From Streptomyces sp. NBC_00663 (GTDB taxonomy: Bacteria > Actinomycetota > Actinomycetes > Streptomycetales > Streptomycetaceae), in the NCBI RefSeq assembly GCF_036226885.1, contig NZ_CP109027.1:4278001-4342000 (forward strand): a stretch of DNA of 64,000 nt, in the 5' to 3' direction. A program made the position numbers and the translations under genes. The notes beneath the pieces were generated by a model. It did not search any database, was not told the DNA's origin, and saw only the letters and a program-made list of their open reading frames with translations. This document shows, piece after piece, positions 16,615 through 24,879 of this stretch. Numbering within the stretch: the stretch's first letter is position 1; each line of letters begins with the position of its first letter.

Positions 16615-18450
16615 ATGTCTGTCAGGACAGATGAGGAAATGTCGGGCGGGGTTCCGAGCCGATCACCGCGCGTGCGGCGCGTACCGCGTGGCCCGCGCCC
16701 CGAGGCCGTCCCGGTCCTGGTCGCCAGAGCCTGCGCGGTGGTGGGGCTTCTGGACATCGCCGCGGGGGTGTTCCCGCGCTTCCGTCACAGCCGTATGCAC
16801 ACCCTGGCCGAGGTGCTGCCCGGCGCGCTCGGCCCGTTCGCCGCGGCGCTCTCCCTGAGCGCCGGCGTGCTGCTGCTCCTGCTCGCGCACGGCCTCAGGC
16901 GCCGCAAGCGGCGGGCCTGGCGGGCCGCCGTGGTGCTGCTGCCGGTCGGCGCGGTCGCGCAGTTCACGTACCGCCACTCCCCGCTGGGCGTGCTCATCTC
17001 GCTCGCCCTGCTCGCGCCGCTGCTGATCCACCGCGACCAGTTCAAGGCGCTGCCCGACCCGCGCAGCCGCTGGCGCGCGCTCGCCAACTTCGTCCTCATG
17101 GGCGCCGGTTCCCTCTTCCTCGGACTGGTCATCGTCAGCGTCCACCCCAAGACGCTGGTCGGCGACCCGAGCCTGGCCGATCGCATTACCCACGTGCTGT
17201 ACGGCCTCTTCGGCTTCGAGGGCCCGGTCGACTACCAGGGCAACACCTCCTGGACCGTCGCCTTCTCCCTCGGCGCCCTGGGCCTGCTCACGGCCATCAC
17301 CACGATCTACCTGGCGTTCCGCCCCGAACACCCCGCCGCGCGCCTCACAGAGGACGACGAGGCCCGTCTGCGGGCCCTGCTGGACAAGCACGGCGGCCGC
17401 GACTCCCTCGGCCACTTCGCCCTGCGCCGCGACAAGGCCGTCGTCTTCTCCCCCAGCGGCAAGGCCGCGGTGACCTACCGCGTCGTCTCCGGCGTCATGC
17501 TCGCCAGCGGTGACCCCATCGGCGACGTCGAGGCCTGGCCCGGCGCCATCGAGCGCTTCATGGACGAGGCCAGGGCCCACTCCTGGACGCCCGCCGTCAT
17601 GGGCTGCTCGGAGACGGGCGGCGAGGTGTGGACCCGCGAGACCGGCCTGGACGCCCTCGAACTGGGCGACGAGGCGGTGGTGGACGTCGCGGATTTCTCC
17701 CTCGCCGGGCGCGCGATGCGCAACGTGCGCCAGATGGTCAAGCGCATCGAGCGCGCGGGGTACGAGACCCGCGTACGGCGCGTCCGTGACCTCGGCGACG
17801 CCGAGCTGGAGCGCATCCGCCGCGCCGCCGACGACTGGCGCGGCACCGACACCGAGCGCGGCTTCTCCATGGCGCTGGGCCGCATCGGCGACCTCGCCGA
17901 CGGCGACTGCCTGATCGCCACCGCCCACAAGGCCGACGAACAGCCCGGAGAGTACGGCGACCTGAAGGCGATCCTGCACTTCGTGCCCTGGGGCCACGAC
18001 GGCGCCTCCCTGGACCTGATGCGCCGCGACCGCTCGGCGGACCCCGGCATGAACGAACTCCTCATCGTGGCCGCGCTCCAGGCCGCCCCGAAGTTCGGCA
18101 TCGCGCGCGTGTCGCTCAACTTCGCCATGTTCCGATCCGCCCTCGCGCGCGGCGAGAAGATCGGCGCGGGCCCGGTGCTGCGCGCCTGGCGCGGACTGCT
18201 GGTCTTCCTCTCCCGCTGGTTCCAGATCGAGTCCCTGTACAAGTTCAACGCCAAGTTCCAGCCCCGCTGGGAGCCCCGCTTCGTCGTCTACCGCGCCTCC
18301 GGTGACCTGCCCCGCATCGGCTTCGCCGCCATGCAGGCCGAGGGTTTCGTGAACCTCGCCCTCCCTCTGCCGCGGTTCCTGCGCCGCCGCCGGACCGCCG
18401 CACGCGCGTGCGCGCACGCGATGGCGGAAAGAGACGTACGCGCGGCATGA
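16615..18450 (+). CDS. MprF/LysX-like phosphatidylglycerol aminoacyltransferase (DUF2156)
   Basis: The 611-residue protein has a multi-spanning N-terminal half (hydrophobic segments between about residues 35 and 260) and a C-terminal DUF2156 double-GNAT domain, with SGVMLASGDPIGD, MRNVRQMVKRIERAGYETRV, SLDLMRRD and LYKFNAKFQPRWEPRFVVY. This is the architecture that moves an amino acid from tRNA to phosphatidylglycerol, reducing surface charge and cationic-peptide sensitivity. It lacks the lysyl-tRNA synthetase module fused in mycobacterial LysX. Start choice is uncertain: ATG 16615 gives the expected N-terminus, while 16564 is possible. A strong hairpin follows the stop. Confidence 0.85.
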   Translation: MSVRTDEEMSGGVPSRSPRVRRVPRGPRPEAVPVLVARACAVVGLLDIAAGVFPRFRHSRMHTLAEVLPGALGPFAAALSLSAGVLLLLLAHGLRRRKRRAWRAAVVLLPVGAVAQFTYRHSPLGVLISLALLAPLLIHRDQFKALPDPRSRWRALANFVLMGAGSLFLGLVIVSVHPKTLVGDPSLADRITHVLYGLFGFEGPVDYQGNTSWTVAFSLGALGLLTAITTIYLAFRPEHPAARLTEDDEARLRALLDKHGGRDSLGHFALRRDKAVVFSPSGKAAVTYRVVSGVMLASGDPIGDVEAWPGAIERFMDEARAHSWTPAVMGCSETGGEVWTRETGLDALELGDEAVVDVADFSLAGRAMRNVRQMVKRIERAGYETRVRRVRDLGDAELERIRRAADDWRGTDTERGFSMALGRIGDLADGDCLIATAHKADEQPGEYGDLKAILHFVPWGHDGASLDLMRRDRSADPGMNELLIVAALQAAPKFGIARVSLNFAMFRSALARGEKIGAGPVLRAWRGLLVFLSRWFQIESLYKFNAKFQPRWEPRFVVYRASGDLPRIGFAAMQAEGFVNLALPLPRFLRRRRTAARACAHAMAERDVRAA

Positions 18451-18469
18451 CTCCTGGCGCCCCGGACAG

Positions 18470-18520
18470 GCCCGGGCGGAAGCCCCACCCCCTCTCCAGC
18501 CCGGGGGCTTCCGCTCGGGC
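18470..18520 (+). terminator. Hairpin terminator after the MprF-like gene
   Basis: Near-perfect 17-bp arms (GCCCGGGCGGAAGCCCC at 18470-18486 and its complement, with one mismatch, at 18504-18520) begin 20 bp after the stop codon and precede folP. A clear intrinsic hairpin without a T-run. Confidence 0.75.
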
Positions 18521-18561
18521 CGCACGCCGATACGGCTCCGCGCGGGGCCTAGGCTGAACGT

Positions 18562-19530
18562 ATGAGCAAGCAGATCGGACGCGGGCGCGTCGCCGGCCTA
18601 CCGGCATGGGACCGCTGCGCGGTCATGGGAGTCGTGAACGTCACGCCCGACTCCTTCTCCGACGGCGGCCGCTGGTTCGACACGACCGCCGCCGTCAAGC
18701 ACGGCCTCGCCCTCGTCGAGGAGGGCGCCGACCTGGTCGACGTCGGCGGCGAGTCGACCCGCCCCGGCGCCACCCGCGTCGACGAGGCCGAGGAGCTCAA
18801 GCGCGTCATCCCGGTCGTCCGCGGCCTCGCCTCCGAGGGCGTCACCGTCTCCGTGGACACCATGCGCGCGTCCGTCGCCGCCCGGTCCCTCGCCGCCGGC
18901 GCCGCCCTCGTCAACGACGTCAGCGGCGGCCTCGCCGACCCCGCGATGATCCCGGTCGTCGCCGAGGCGGGCGCCCCCTTCGTCGTCATGCACTGGCGCG
19001 GCTTCCTGGAGGGCGGCAACGTCAGGGGCGTCTACGCCGACGTCGTCACCGAAGTCGTCGACGAACTGCACGCACGCGTGGAGGCCGTCCTCGCCGGCGG
19101 CGTCTCCCCCGACCGCATCGTCGTCGACCCCGGTCTCGGCTTCTCCAAGGACGCCGAGCACGACCTCGTCCTGCTCGCCCACCTCGACCGCCTGCTCGCC
19201 CTCGGCCACCCGCTCCTCGTCGCCGCCTCCCGCAAGCGCTTCCTCGGCCGCGTCCTCGCCTCCGACCCGCAGGCCGCACCACCGCCCGCCCGCGAGCGCG
19301 ACGCCGCCACGGCCGCCGTCTCCGCACTCGCGGCGCACGCCGGCGCATGGGCGGTGAGGGTGCACGAGGTGCGCGCGACGGCGGACGCGGTACGGGTCGC
19401 GCGCGCCGTGGAGGGGGCGCGGACCGCTACCTTCACGCCCCGGGCCGACTCCCCCGGAAGCACCCCCGAGACCACCCCCAGGACCACCCCCGAGAGCACC
19501 CCTCAGCACACCCCCGAGGCCGCCTCGTGA
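18562..19530 (+). CDS. folP: Dihydropteroate synthase
   Basis: Condenses dihydropterin pyrophosphate with p-aminobenzoate; the sulfonamide target. The 322-residue product has the two DHPS signatures MGVVNVTPDSFSDGG (residues about 22-36) and DVGGESTRPGA, then VSVDTMRA, VNDVSGG, VDPGLGFSKD and LVAASRKRFLG. The C-terminus adds about 30 residues of a Thr/Pro repeat (STPETTPRTTPESTP) beyond the normal barrel end. The stop overlaps the GTG of the NTF2-like gene. folB and folK follow about 800 bp downstream. Confidence 0.95.
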   Translation: MSKQIGRGRVAGLPAWDRCAVMGVVNVTPDSFSDGGRWFDTTAAVKHGLALVEEGADLVDVGGESTRPGATRVDEAEELKRVIPVVRGLASEGVTVSVDTMRASVAARSLAAGAALVNDVSGGLADPAMIPVVAEAGAPFVVMHWRGFLEGGNVRGVYADVVTEVVDELHARVEAVLAGGVSPDRIVVDPGLGFSKDAEHDLVLLAHLDRLLALGHPLLVAASRKRFLGRVLASDPQAAPPPARERDAATAAVSALAAHAGAWAVRVHEVRATADAVRVARAVEGARTATFTPRADSPGSTPETTPRTTPESTPQHTPEAAS

Positions 19531-20033
19531 GCGCCCCCCACACCGATGTCGAGCAGGTGGAAGCCGCCAACACCGCGTTCTACGAGACCCTGGAGCGCGG
19601 CGACTTCGAAGAGCTCTCCGGGCTCTGGCTCACCCCGGCCGACCTCGGGGTCGACGAGGAGTACCACGACCCGGCCGACGCCGGCGTGATCTCCTGCGTG
19701 CACCCCGGCTGGCCCGTGCTCACCGGCCGCGGCGAGGTCCTCAGGTCGTACGCGCTGATCATGGCGAACACCGACTACATCCAGTTCTTCCTCACCGACG
19801 TCCATGTCTCCGTCACCGGCGACACCGCCCTCGTGAACTGCACCGAGAACATCCTCAGCGGCGGTCCCGCCCCCGACGGCGAGGACGGCGAACTCGGCCC
19901 GCTCGTGGGCCAGCTCGTGGTCGCCACCAACGTGTTCCGGCGCACGCCCGGCGGCTGGAAGCTCTGGTCCCACCACGCCTCCCCGGTTCTGGCCGAAAAG
20001 GACGAGCCCGAAGGGGACGACACCCCGTCCTGA
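19527..20033 (+). CDS. SnoaL/NTF2-like protein
   Basis: The 168-residue product has the SnoaL-like NTF2 fold signature: an N-terminal helix with VEAANTAFYETLERGDFEELSG split by short turns, VHPGWPVLTGRGEVLRSY, DVHVSVTGDTALVNCTEN and the C-terminal RRTPGGWKLWSHHASPVL. Proteins of this type are often encoded between folP and folB in actinobacteria, but no enzymatic role in folate synthesis has been shown to my knowledge. The GTG start overlaps the folP stop by four bases, implying coupled translation. Confidence 0.82.
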   Translation: MSAPHTDVEQVEAANTAFYETLERGDFEELSGLWLTPADLGVDEEYHDPADAGVISCVHPGWPVLTGRGEVLRSYALIMANTDYIQFFLTDVHVSVTGDTALVNCTENILSGGPAPDGEDGELGPLVGQLVVATNVFRRTPGGWKLWSHHASPVLAEKDEPEGDDTPS

Positions 20034-20080
20034 GTGGGTAGGCGCACCCCAAGGCCCTCTGGACCGAAACCGGACCGGAA

Positions 20081-20130
20081 CCGGACCAGGACCGGACCAG
20101 GACCGGACCAGGACCGGACCAGGACCGGAC
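20081..20130. repeat. 11-bp tandem repeat (CCGGACCAGGA), about 4.5 copies
   Basis: Direct repeats with an 11-bp period run from 20081, after degenerate copies from about 20061 (GGACCGAAACC, GGACCGGAACC). They sit between the NTF2-like gene and the structured leader of folB. Eleven bases is close to one helical turn, so the repeats present the same face of the DNA. They may be replication slippage. Confidence 0.85.
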
Positions 20131-20154
20131 GGCCCAAGAAGTGGTTGGAATCAC

Positions 20155-20220
20155 GAACCCCTGGGTAGGGGCGGCTACCAACCCGTGAGCCGCCGGGTTC
20201 CCCAGGGGAAACACCCGGTG
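20155..20220 (+). ncRNA. Candidate structured leader RNA upstream of folB
   Basis: In the 326-bp gap before folB (20034-20359) a nested hairpin can form: CCCCTGGG (20158-20165) with CCCAGGGG (20201-20208) enclosing GGCGGCT (20170-20176) with AGCCGCC (20188-20194). Two exclusive pairings are also possible: GAACCC (20155-20160) with GGGTTC (20195-20200), and CCGGGT (20193-20198) with ACCCGG (20213-20218). Switchable pairing in front of a folate gene fits a riboswitch or attenuator, but no known class was recognised. It could also be a terminator for the upstream unit. Confidence 0.4.
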
Positions 20221-20359
20221 AAACCTCCTGGCCCCGGCCCGGCCCCATGCCCCCGTGGCCCGGTGCTGTCAGTGCCCGCAGGTAGATTCGTTCGAGGCCG
20301 GTGTGCCGCCCGCACCCGGTACGAACCGGCCATTACCGACGATTGCAGGAGTGATTCGC

Positions 20360-20719
20360 GTGGATCGTGTCGCGCTGCGCGGCCTGAAGGCCCGCGGGCA
20401 CCACGGCGTGTTCCCCAGGGAGCGCGAGGAAGGCCAGACCTTCATCGTGGACCTCGTCCTGGGCCTGGACACCCGCCCGGCCGCCGCCGACGACGACCTG
20501 TCGAAGACCGCGCACTACGGCATCGTGGCGGAGGAGGTCGTGGCCGTCGTCGAGGGCGAGCCCGTCAACCTCATCGAAACGCTCGCCGAGCGCATCGCCC
20601 AGGCCTGTCTGAAGCACGAGGGCGTCCAGGAGGTCGAGGTCTGCGTCCACAAACCGGACGCACCGATCACGGTCCCCTTCGACGACGTGACGATCACCAT
20701 CACCCGGAGCCGAGTATGA
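20360..20719 (+). CDS. folB: Dihydroneopterin aldolase
   Basis: Converts dihydroneopterin to 6-hydroxymethyl-dihydropterin plus glycolaldehyde. The 119-residue product has the family features VALRGLKARGHHGVFPRER (substrate-binding His/Gly and Glu), TFIVDLVLGLD, HYGIVAEEV, the ETLAERIA helix with the pterin-binding Glu, and the catalytic Lys in CVHKPDAPI. The GTG at 20360 is preceded by AGGAG at 20347-20351; a GTG at 20351 is part of that ribosome site, so it was rejected. The stop overlaps the folK ATG (ATGA). Confidence 0.95.
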   Translation: MDRVALRGLKARGHHGVFPREREEGQTFIVDLVLGLDTRPAAADDDLSKTAHYGIVAEEVVAVVEGEPVNLIETLAERIAQACLKHEGVQEVEVCVHKPDAPITVPFDDVTITITRSRV

Positions 20720-21327
20720 CCGCGTCCTTCGCCACGGGTCCGAGCGACCCGACCGTCCAGCCGGTACCCGCCTCCGTCGTCCAGCAGGTGGACGCCGCCG
20801 ACACCACCCTGCACAACCCCAAACGCGCCGTGATCTCCCTCGGCTCCAACCTGGGCAACCGCCTGGAGACCCTCCAGGGCGCCATCGACGCCCTGGAGGA
20901 CACCCCCGGCGTCCGCGTGAAGGCCGTCTCCCCGGTGTACGAGACCGAGCCGTGGGGGGTGGAGCCGGGCAGCCAGCCGTCGTACTTCAACGCGGTGGTC
21001 GTCGTGAAGACGACGCTCCCCCCGTCCTCCCTGCTGGAGCGGGCCCACGCGGTCGAGGAGGCCTTCCACCGGGTCCGCGACGAGCGCTGGGGCGCGCGCA
21101 CCCTGGACGTCGACATCGTCGCGTACGCCGACGTCGTCTCCGACGACCCGACGCTCACCCTCCCCCACCCGCGCGCCCACGAACGCGCGTTCGTCCTGGC
21201 GCCGTGGAACGACGTGGAGCCGCAGGCACAGCTCCCCGGCCTCGGCCCAGTCTCCGGCCTCCTCGCCGACATCACGCGCGACGGCGTCGAACCCCGCAAG
21301 GACCTGGAACTCCGGCTGCCCGAATAG
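20716..21327 (+). CDS. folK: 2-amino-4-hydroxy-6-hydroxymethyldihydropteridine pyrophosphokinase
   Basis: Transfers pyrophosphate from ATP to hydroxymethyl-dihydropterin, giving the substrate of FolP. The 203-residue product shows AVISLGSNLGNR, SPVYETEPWGV, the family signature RWGARTLDVDIV with the two Mg-binding Asps, and LTLPHPRAHERAFVL. The first 35 residues before the LGSNLG strand are longer than usual for HPPK and look unstructured. It is coupled to folB by ATGA; DUF3180 follows after 86 bp. Confidence 0.95.
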   Translation: MTASFATGPSDPTVQPVPASVVQQVDAADTTLHNPKRAVISLGSNLGNRLETLQGAIDALEDTPGVRVKAVSPVYETEPWGVEPGSQPSYFNAVVVVKTTLPPSSLLERAHAVEEAFHRVRDERWGARTLDVDIVAYADVVSDDPTLTLPHPRAHERAFVLAPWNDVEPQAQLPGLGPVSGLLADITRDGVEPRKDLELRLPE

Positions 21328-21413
21328 TCGTTAAGGTCAACAGCACGAGCGTCGGGCACAAGGATCAGGGCAACCACACCGTCCCTGCCATCCGGGGGAG
21401 CTGAAGGGTCACC

Positions 21414-21899
21414 GTGAGAGAGCTGCGCATCAGGCTGCTGGCCGGCGTGTTCATCGTCGCCGGAGTCCTGTCCTGGGCGGGCGCCCGCCTGTGGGCCTCG
21501 ATCGGGACCCTTCCCAGCGTCCCCCTGGCCGCCCCCATCGTCCTCGCCCTGATCGCCGTGGTCCTGCTGTCCACGGCGCTGTCGATCCGCGCCCGCCTCA
21601 AGGCCCAGCGCGAGCGCCGCCCCGAGGCCAAGGGCGTCGACCCCCTGATGGCCGCCCGCGCCGTCGTCTTCGGCCAGGCCAGCGCCCTGGTGGCCGCCCT
21701 GGTCTCCGGCATGTACGGCGGCACGGGCGTCTTTCTGCTGGAGTCCCTCGACGTCCCCGCCCGCCGCGACCAGGCCATCTACGCCGGCTTCTCGGTCCTG
21801 GCGGGCATCGCGGTGATAGCGGCCGCCATCTTCCTGGAGCGCGTCTGCAAGCTCCCGGAGGACGACGACAACAACACCGGGGCAACCTCGGCGGCGTGA
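21414..21899 (+). CDS. DUF3180 domain-containing integral membrane protein
   Basis: The 161-residue protein has four hydrophobic segments arranged as two pairs: residues about 5-55, then 82-105 and 122-145 around a short loop. It is the actinobacterial DUF3180 family, nearly always next to folK. The GTG at 21414 has GAAGGG just upstream. No function is known; the constant neighbour suggests co-transcription rather than a shown role in folate synthesis. It converges with folE 15 bp away. Confidence 0.85.
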   Translation: MRELRIRLLAGVFIVAGVLSWAGARLWASIGTLPSVPLAAPIVLALIAVVLLSTALSIRARLKAQRERRPEAKGVDPLMAARAVVFGQASALVAALVSGMYGGTGVFLLESLDVPARRDQAIYAGFSVLAGIAVIAAAIFLERVCKLPEDDDNNTGATSAA

Positions 21900-21914
21900 G
21901 CCTTACCCGGCCGC

Positions 21915-22520
21915 CTACCGCGCCATGATCAGGCTCATCGCCTCATTACGGGTCGCGGGGTCACGAAGCTGCCCACGCACCGCGGACGTTATGGTCTTCG
22001 CCCCGGGCTTACGGACCCCTCGCATCGACATGCACATGTGCTCGCACTCGACGACGACGATCACACCCCGCGGCTCCAGGATCTCCATCAGGGAGTCGGC
22101 GATCTGCGTGGTGAGTCGTTCCTGCACCTGCGGCCGACGGGCGTAGACGTCCACGAGCCGGGCCAGCTTCGACAGCCCCGTGATCTTGCCGTCGACGGAC
22201 GGGATGTACCCGACATGGGCAACTCCGACGAACGGCACAAGATGATGCTCACAGCTGCTCAGGACTTCGATGTCCTTCACGAGCACCATCTCGTCATGCC
22301 CCAGGTCGAACGTCGTCGTCAGCACGTCCTCGGGCTTCTGCCACAGCCCCGCGAAGATCTCCCTGTACGCCCGAGCCACCCGCCCCGGGGTCTCCTTCAG
22401 CCCCTCCCGGTCCGGGTCCTCGCCGACCGCGATCAGCAGTTCGCGAATGGCGTTCTCGGCGCGCTTCTCGTCGAACTCGCCGATGGAGCCTTCGCCGTCC
22501 AGCGTCACGGGGTCGGTCAT
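21915..22520 (-). CDS. folE: GTP cyclohydrolase I
   Basis: First enzyme of folate (pterin) synthesis, opening GTP to dihydroneopterin triphosphate. The 201-residue product has the signature EVLSSCEHHLVPFVGVAHVG with the zinc-binding Cys and His, SKLARLVDVYARRPQVQERLT, and VVVECEHMCMSMRGV with the second zinc Cys. It lies downstream of ftsH on the minus strand. A strong U-tract terminator separates the two, so folE probably has its own promoter or depends on read-through. The ATG is at 22520. Confidence 0.96.
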   Translation of the reverse strand: MTDPVTLDGEGSIGEFDEKRAENAIRELLIAVGEDPDREGLKETPGRVARAYREIFAGLWQKPEDVLTTTFDLGHDEMVLVKDIEVLSSCEHHLVPFVGVAHVGYIPSVDGKITGLSKLARLVDVYARRPQVQERLTTQIADSLMEILEPRGVIVVVECEHMCMSMRGVRKPGAKTITSAVRGQLRDPATRNEAMSLIMAR

Positions 22521-22565
22521 CTGGTGCCTCGTTCCTCGGTGTCCCTGCCTGCACGGCTGAAAAAC

Positions 22566-22601
22566 GCCGCACCCCCCAGGCTAGAACCTGGGGGGCGCGG
22601 C
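22566..22601 (-). terminator. Intrinsic terminator with T-tract between ftsH and folE
   Basis: A 15-bp stem (GCCGCGCCCCCCAGG and CCTGGGGGGTGCGGC on the minus strand, with one G-U pair) and a 6-nt loop are followed by GTTTTTC, so it reads as a classic intrinsic terminator for ftsH transcription. It is 46 bp ahead of the folE start codon. Confidence 0.85.
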
Positions 22602-22643
22602 ATCCATCCCGGGCCTGGTGAGGACACCGAGGCGTAGGAAGGG

Positions 22644-24683
22644 TCAGCTCTCCGGGCGCTCCTCGGGAGCCGGCTCGGCCACGGGGGCGGACTCCGCCGC
22701 CGTGACCTTGGCGGTCGAGATCGCCGGGGTCGCGCCGTTGGCGCCGTTCGTCAGTGCGAGCTCCTTGGGGGAGAGCACCGGCGGACGGGTGGACGGCGTA
22801 CGGCGGGAGGAGCCGGTCCAGGCGGGCCTGGCCGGGCGCTTGACGATCGCGGAGAAGATCTCGGCGATCTCCTCCTTGCCCAGCGTCTCCCTCTCCAGCA
22901 GCTGGAGGACGAGGTTGTCGAGGACGTCGCGGTTCTCGACCAGGATCTCCCAGGCCTCGTTGTGCGCGTTCTCGATGAGCTTCTTGACTTCCTCGTCCAC
23001 CAGGGCGGCGACCTCTTCCGAGTAGTCGCGCTGGTGGGCCATCTCACGGCCGAGGAACGGCTCGGTGTTGTCGCCACCGAACTTGATGGCGCCGAGACGC
23101 TCGGTCATGCCGTACTGGGTGACCATCGCGCGGGCCGTTGCCGTGGCCTTCTCGATGTCGTTCGCGGCGCCCGTGGTCGGGTCGTGGAAGACCAGTTCCT
23201 CGGCCGCGCGACCGCCCAGCATGTAGGCGAGCTGGTCGAGCATCTCGTTGCGGGTCGTGGAGTACTTGTCCTCGTCCGGGAGCACCATCGTGTAGCCCAG
23301 GGCACGGCCACGGGACAGGATGGTGATCTTGTGGACCGGGTCGGAGTTGGGTGAGGCCGCCGCGACCAGGGCGTGTCCGCCCTCGTGGTACGCGGTGATC
23401 TTCTTCTCCTTGTCGGACATGATCCGGGTCCGCTTCTGCGGGCCCGCCACGACGCGGTCGATCGCCTCGTCCAGCATGTGGTTGTCGATCAGCTTCTTGT
23501 CCGAGCGGGCCGTCAGCAGCGCGGCCTCGTTCAGCACGTTGGAGAGATCGGCACCCGTGAAGCCCGGCGTACGGCGGGCGACGGCCGAGAGGTCGACGTC
23601 CGGGGCGACCGGCTTGCCCTTCTGGTGAACCTTGAGGATCTCCAGACGGCCCTGCATGTCCGGGCGGTCGACCGCGATCTGGCGGTCGAAGCGGCCGGGG
23701 CGCAGGAGGGCCGGGTCAAGGATGTCGGGCCGGTTCGTGGCGGCGATCAGGATGACGCCGCCCTTCACGTCGAAGCCGTCCATCTCGACGAGCAGCTGGT
23801 TGAGGGTCTGCTCGCGCTCGTCGTGACCACCGCCGAGGCCGGCGCCGCGGTGGCGGCCGACCGCGTCGATCTCGTCGACGAAGACGATCGCCGGGGCGTT
23901 CGCCTTGGCCTGCTCGAAGAGGTCACGGACTCGGGAGGCACCGACACCGACGAACATCTCGACGAAGTCGGAACCGGAGATCGAGTAGAACGGAACGCCG
24001 GCCTCGCCCGCGACGGCACGCGCGAGCAGGGTCTTGCCGGTGCCGGGAGGACCGTAGAGCAGGACGCCCTTGGGGATCTTGGCGCCGACGGCCTGGAACT
24101 TGGCCGGCTCCTGGAGGAACTCCTTGATCTCGTGGAGTTCCTCGACGGCCTCGTCGGACCCCGCGACGTCCGCGAAGGTCGTCTTGGGGGTGTCCTTGGT
24201 GATGAGCTTCGCCTTGGACTTCCCGAAGTTCATGACCCGGGAGCCGCCGCCCTGCATCTGATTCATCAGGAACAGGAAGACGACAACGATGAGGACGAAG
24301 GGAAGCAGGGAGAGCAGGATGCCGACGAACGCGTTCTGCTTGGTCGGCGAGACGGTGTAGCCGTCGGGAATCTGCTTCTGCTCGAACTTGGTCTGAAGTG
24401 TCGCGGCGAGGTTCTGGCCCTGGTCGCCGATGTAGCTCGCCTGGATCTTCGAGCTGCCGTCGACCTTCTCGCCGTCCTTGAGCTCGACCTTGATGGTCGA
24501 CTCGTCGCCGGTGGTCAGTTTGGCCTGCTGGACCTTGTTGTCATTGATCGCCTGGACGACCTGGCCGGTGTCCACCGTCTTGTAGCCACCGGACGAGCCG
24601 ACGACCTGCATCAACACGACCACGGCAAGGACGGCCAGCACGATCCACATGACCGGCCCACGGAAGTATCGCTTCACGTCCAT
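22644..24683 (-). CDS. ftsH: ATP-dependent zinc metalloprotease FtsH
   Basis: Membrane AAA+ protease that degrades membrane and short-lived cytosolic proteins. The 679-residue product has a transmembrane segment at 11-28, an extracytoplasmic domain, and a second segment at 119-140. The AAA module has Walker A GPPGTGKT (211-218), Walker B AIVFVDEIDAVG, and SRH ATNRPDILDPALLRPGRFDR; the protease site is HEGGH (433-437). The start is placed at ATG 24683 (MDVKRYFRGP); an ATG at 24719 would add 12 residues. The C-terminal 60 residues are Pro/Ala-rich. hpt lies just upstream on the same strand. Confidence 0.96.
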   Translation of the reverse strand: MDVKRYFRGPVMWIVLAVLAVVVLMQVVGSSGGYKTVDTGQVVQAINDNKVQQAKLTTGDESTIKVELKDGEKVDGSSKIQASYIGDQGQNLAATLQTKFEQKQIPDGYTVSPTKQNAFVGILLSLLPFVLIVVVFLFLMNQMQGGGSRVMNFGKSKAKLITKDTPKTTFADVAGSDEAVEELHEIKEFLQEPAKFQAVGAKIPKGVLLYGPPGTGKTLLARAVAGEAGVPFYSISGSDFVEMFVGVGASRVRDLFEQAKANAPAIVFVDEIDAVGRHRGAGLGGGHDEREQTLNQLLVEMDGFDVKGGVILIAATNRPDILDPALLRPGRFDRQIAVDRPDMQGRLEILKVHQKGKPVAPDVDLSAVARRTPGFTGADLSNVLNEAALLTARSDKKLIDNHMLDEAIDRVVAGPQKRTRIMSDKEKKITAYHEGGHALVAAASPNSDPVHKITILSRGRALGYTMVLPDEDKYSTTRNEMLDQLAYMLGGRAAEELVFHDPTTGAANDIEKATATARAMVTQYGMTERLGAIKFGGDNTEPFLGREMAHQRDYSEEVAALVDEEVKKLIENAHNEAWEILVENRDVLDNLVLQLLERETLGKEEIAEIFSAIVKRPARPAWTGSSRRTPSTRPPVLSPKELALTNGANGATPAISTAKVTAAESAPVAEPAPEERPES

Positions 24684-24879
24684 CCATACGGAGCGGTGTC
24701 GCCCCGTCCCTCCTGCCATAGTGAGTTTGATAAGACAGTTCTTCTGACGGTACCCCAGCTTTGTTGCCCAAAGCCGCACCGGACGGCTGAACGAGCCCGT
24801 CTGCATGCTCCAACGGCGCGAAGCCCGCCGGGGTTCCCGATCGTCTCAGGAAGACGGCTCGCTTGGCCCCAAGGCCGGG

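Noticed and set aside
20061..20130. Tandem repeats considered as a CRISPR array
   Set aside because: Units are 11 bp with no spacers and there are no cas genes in the window.
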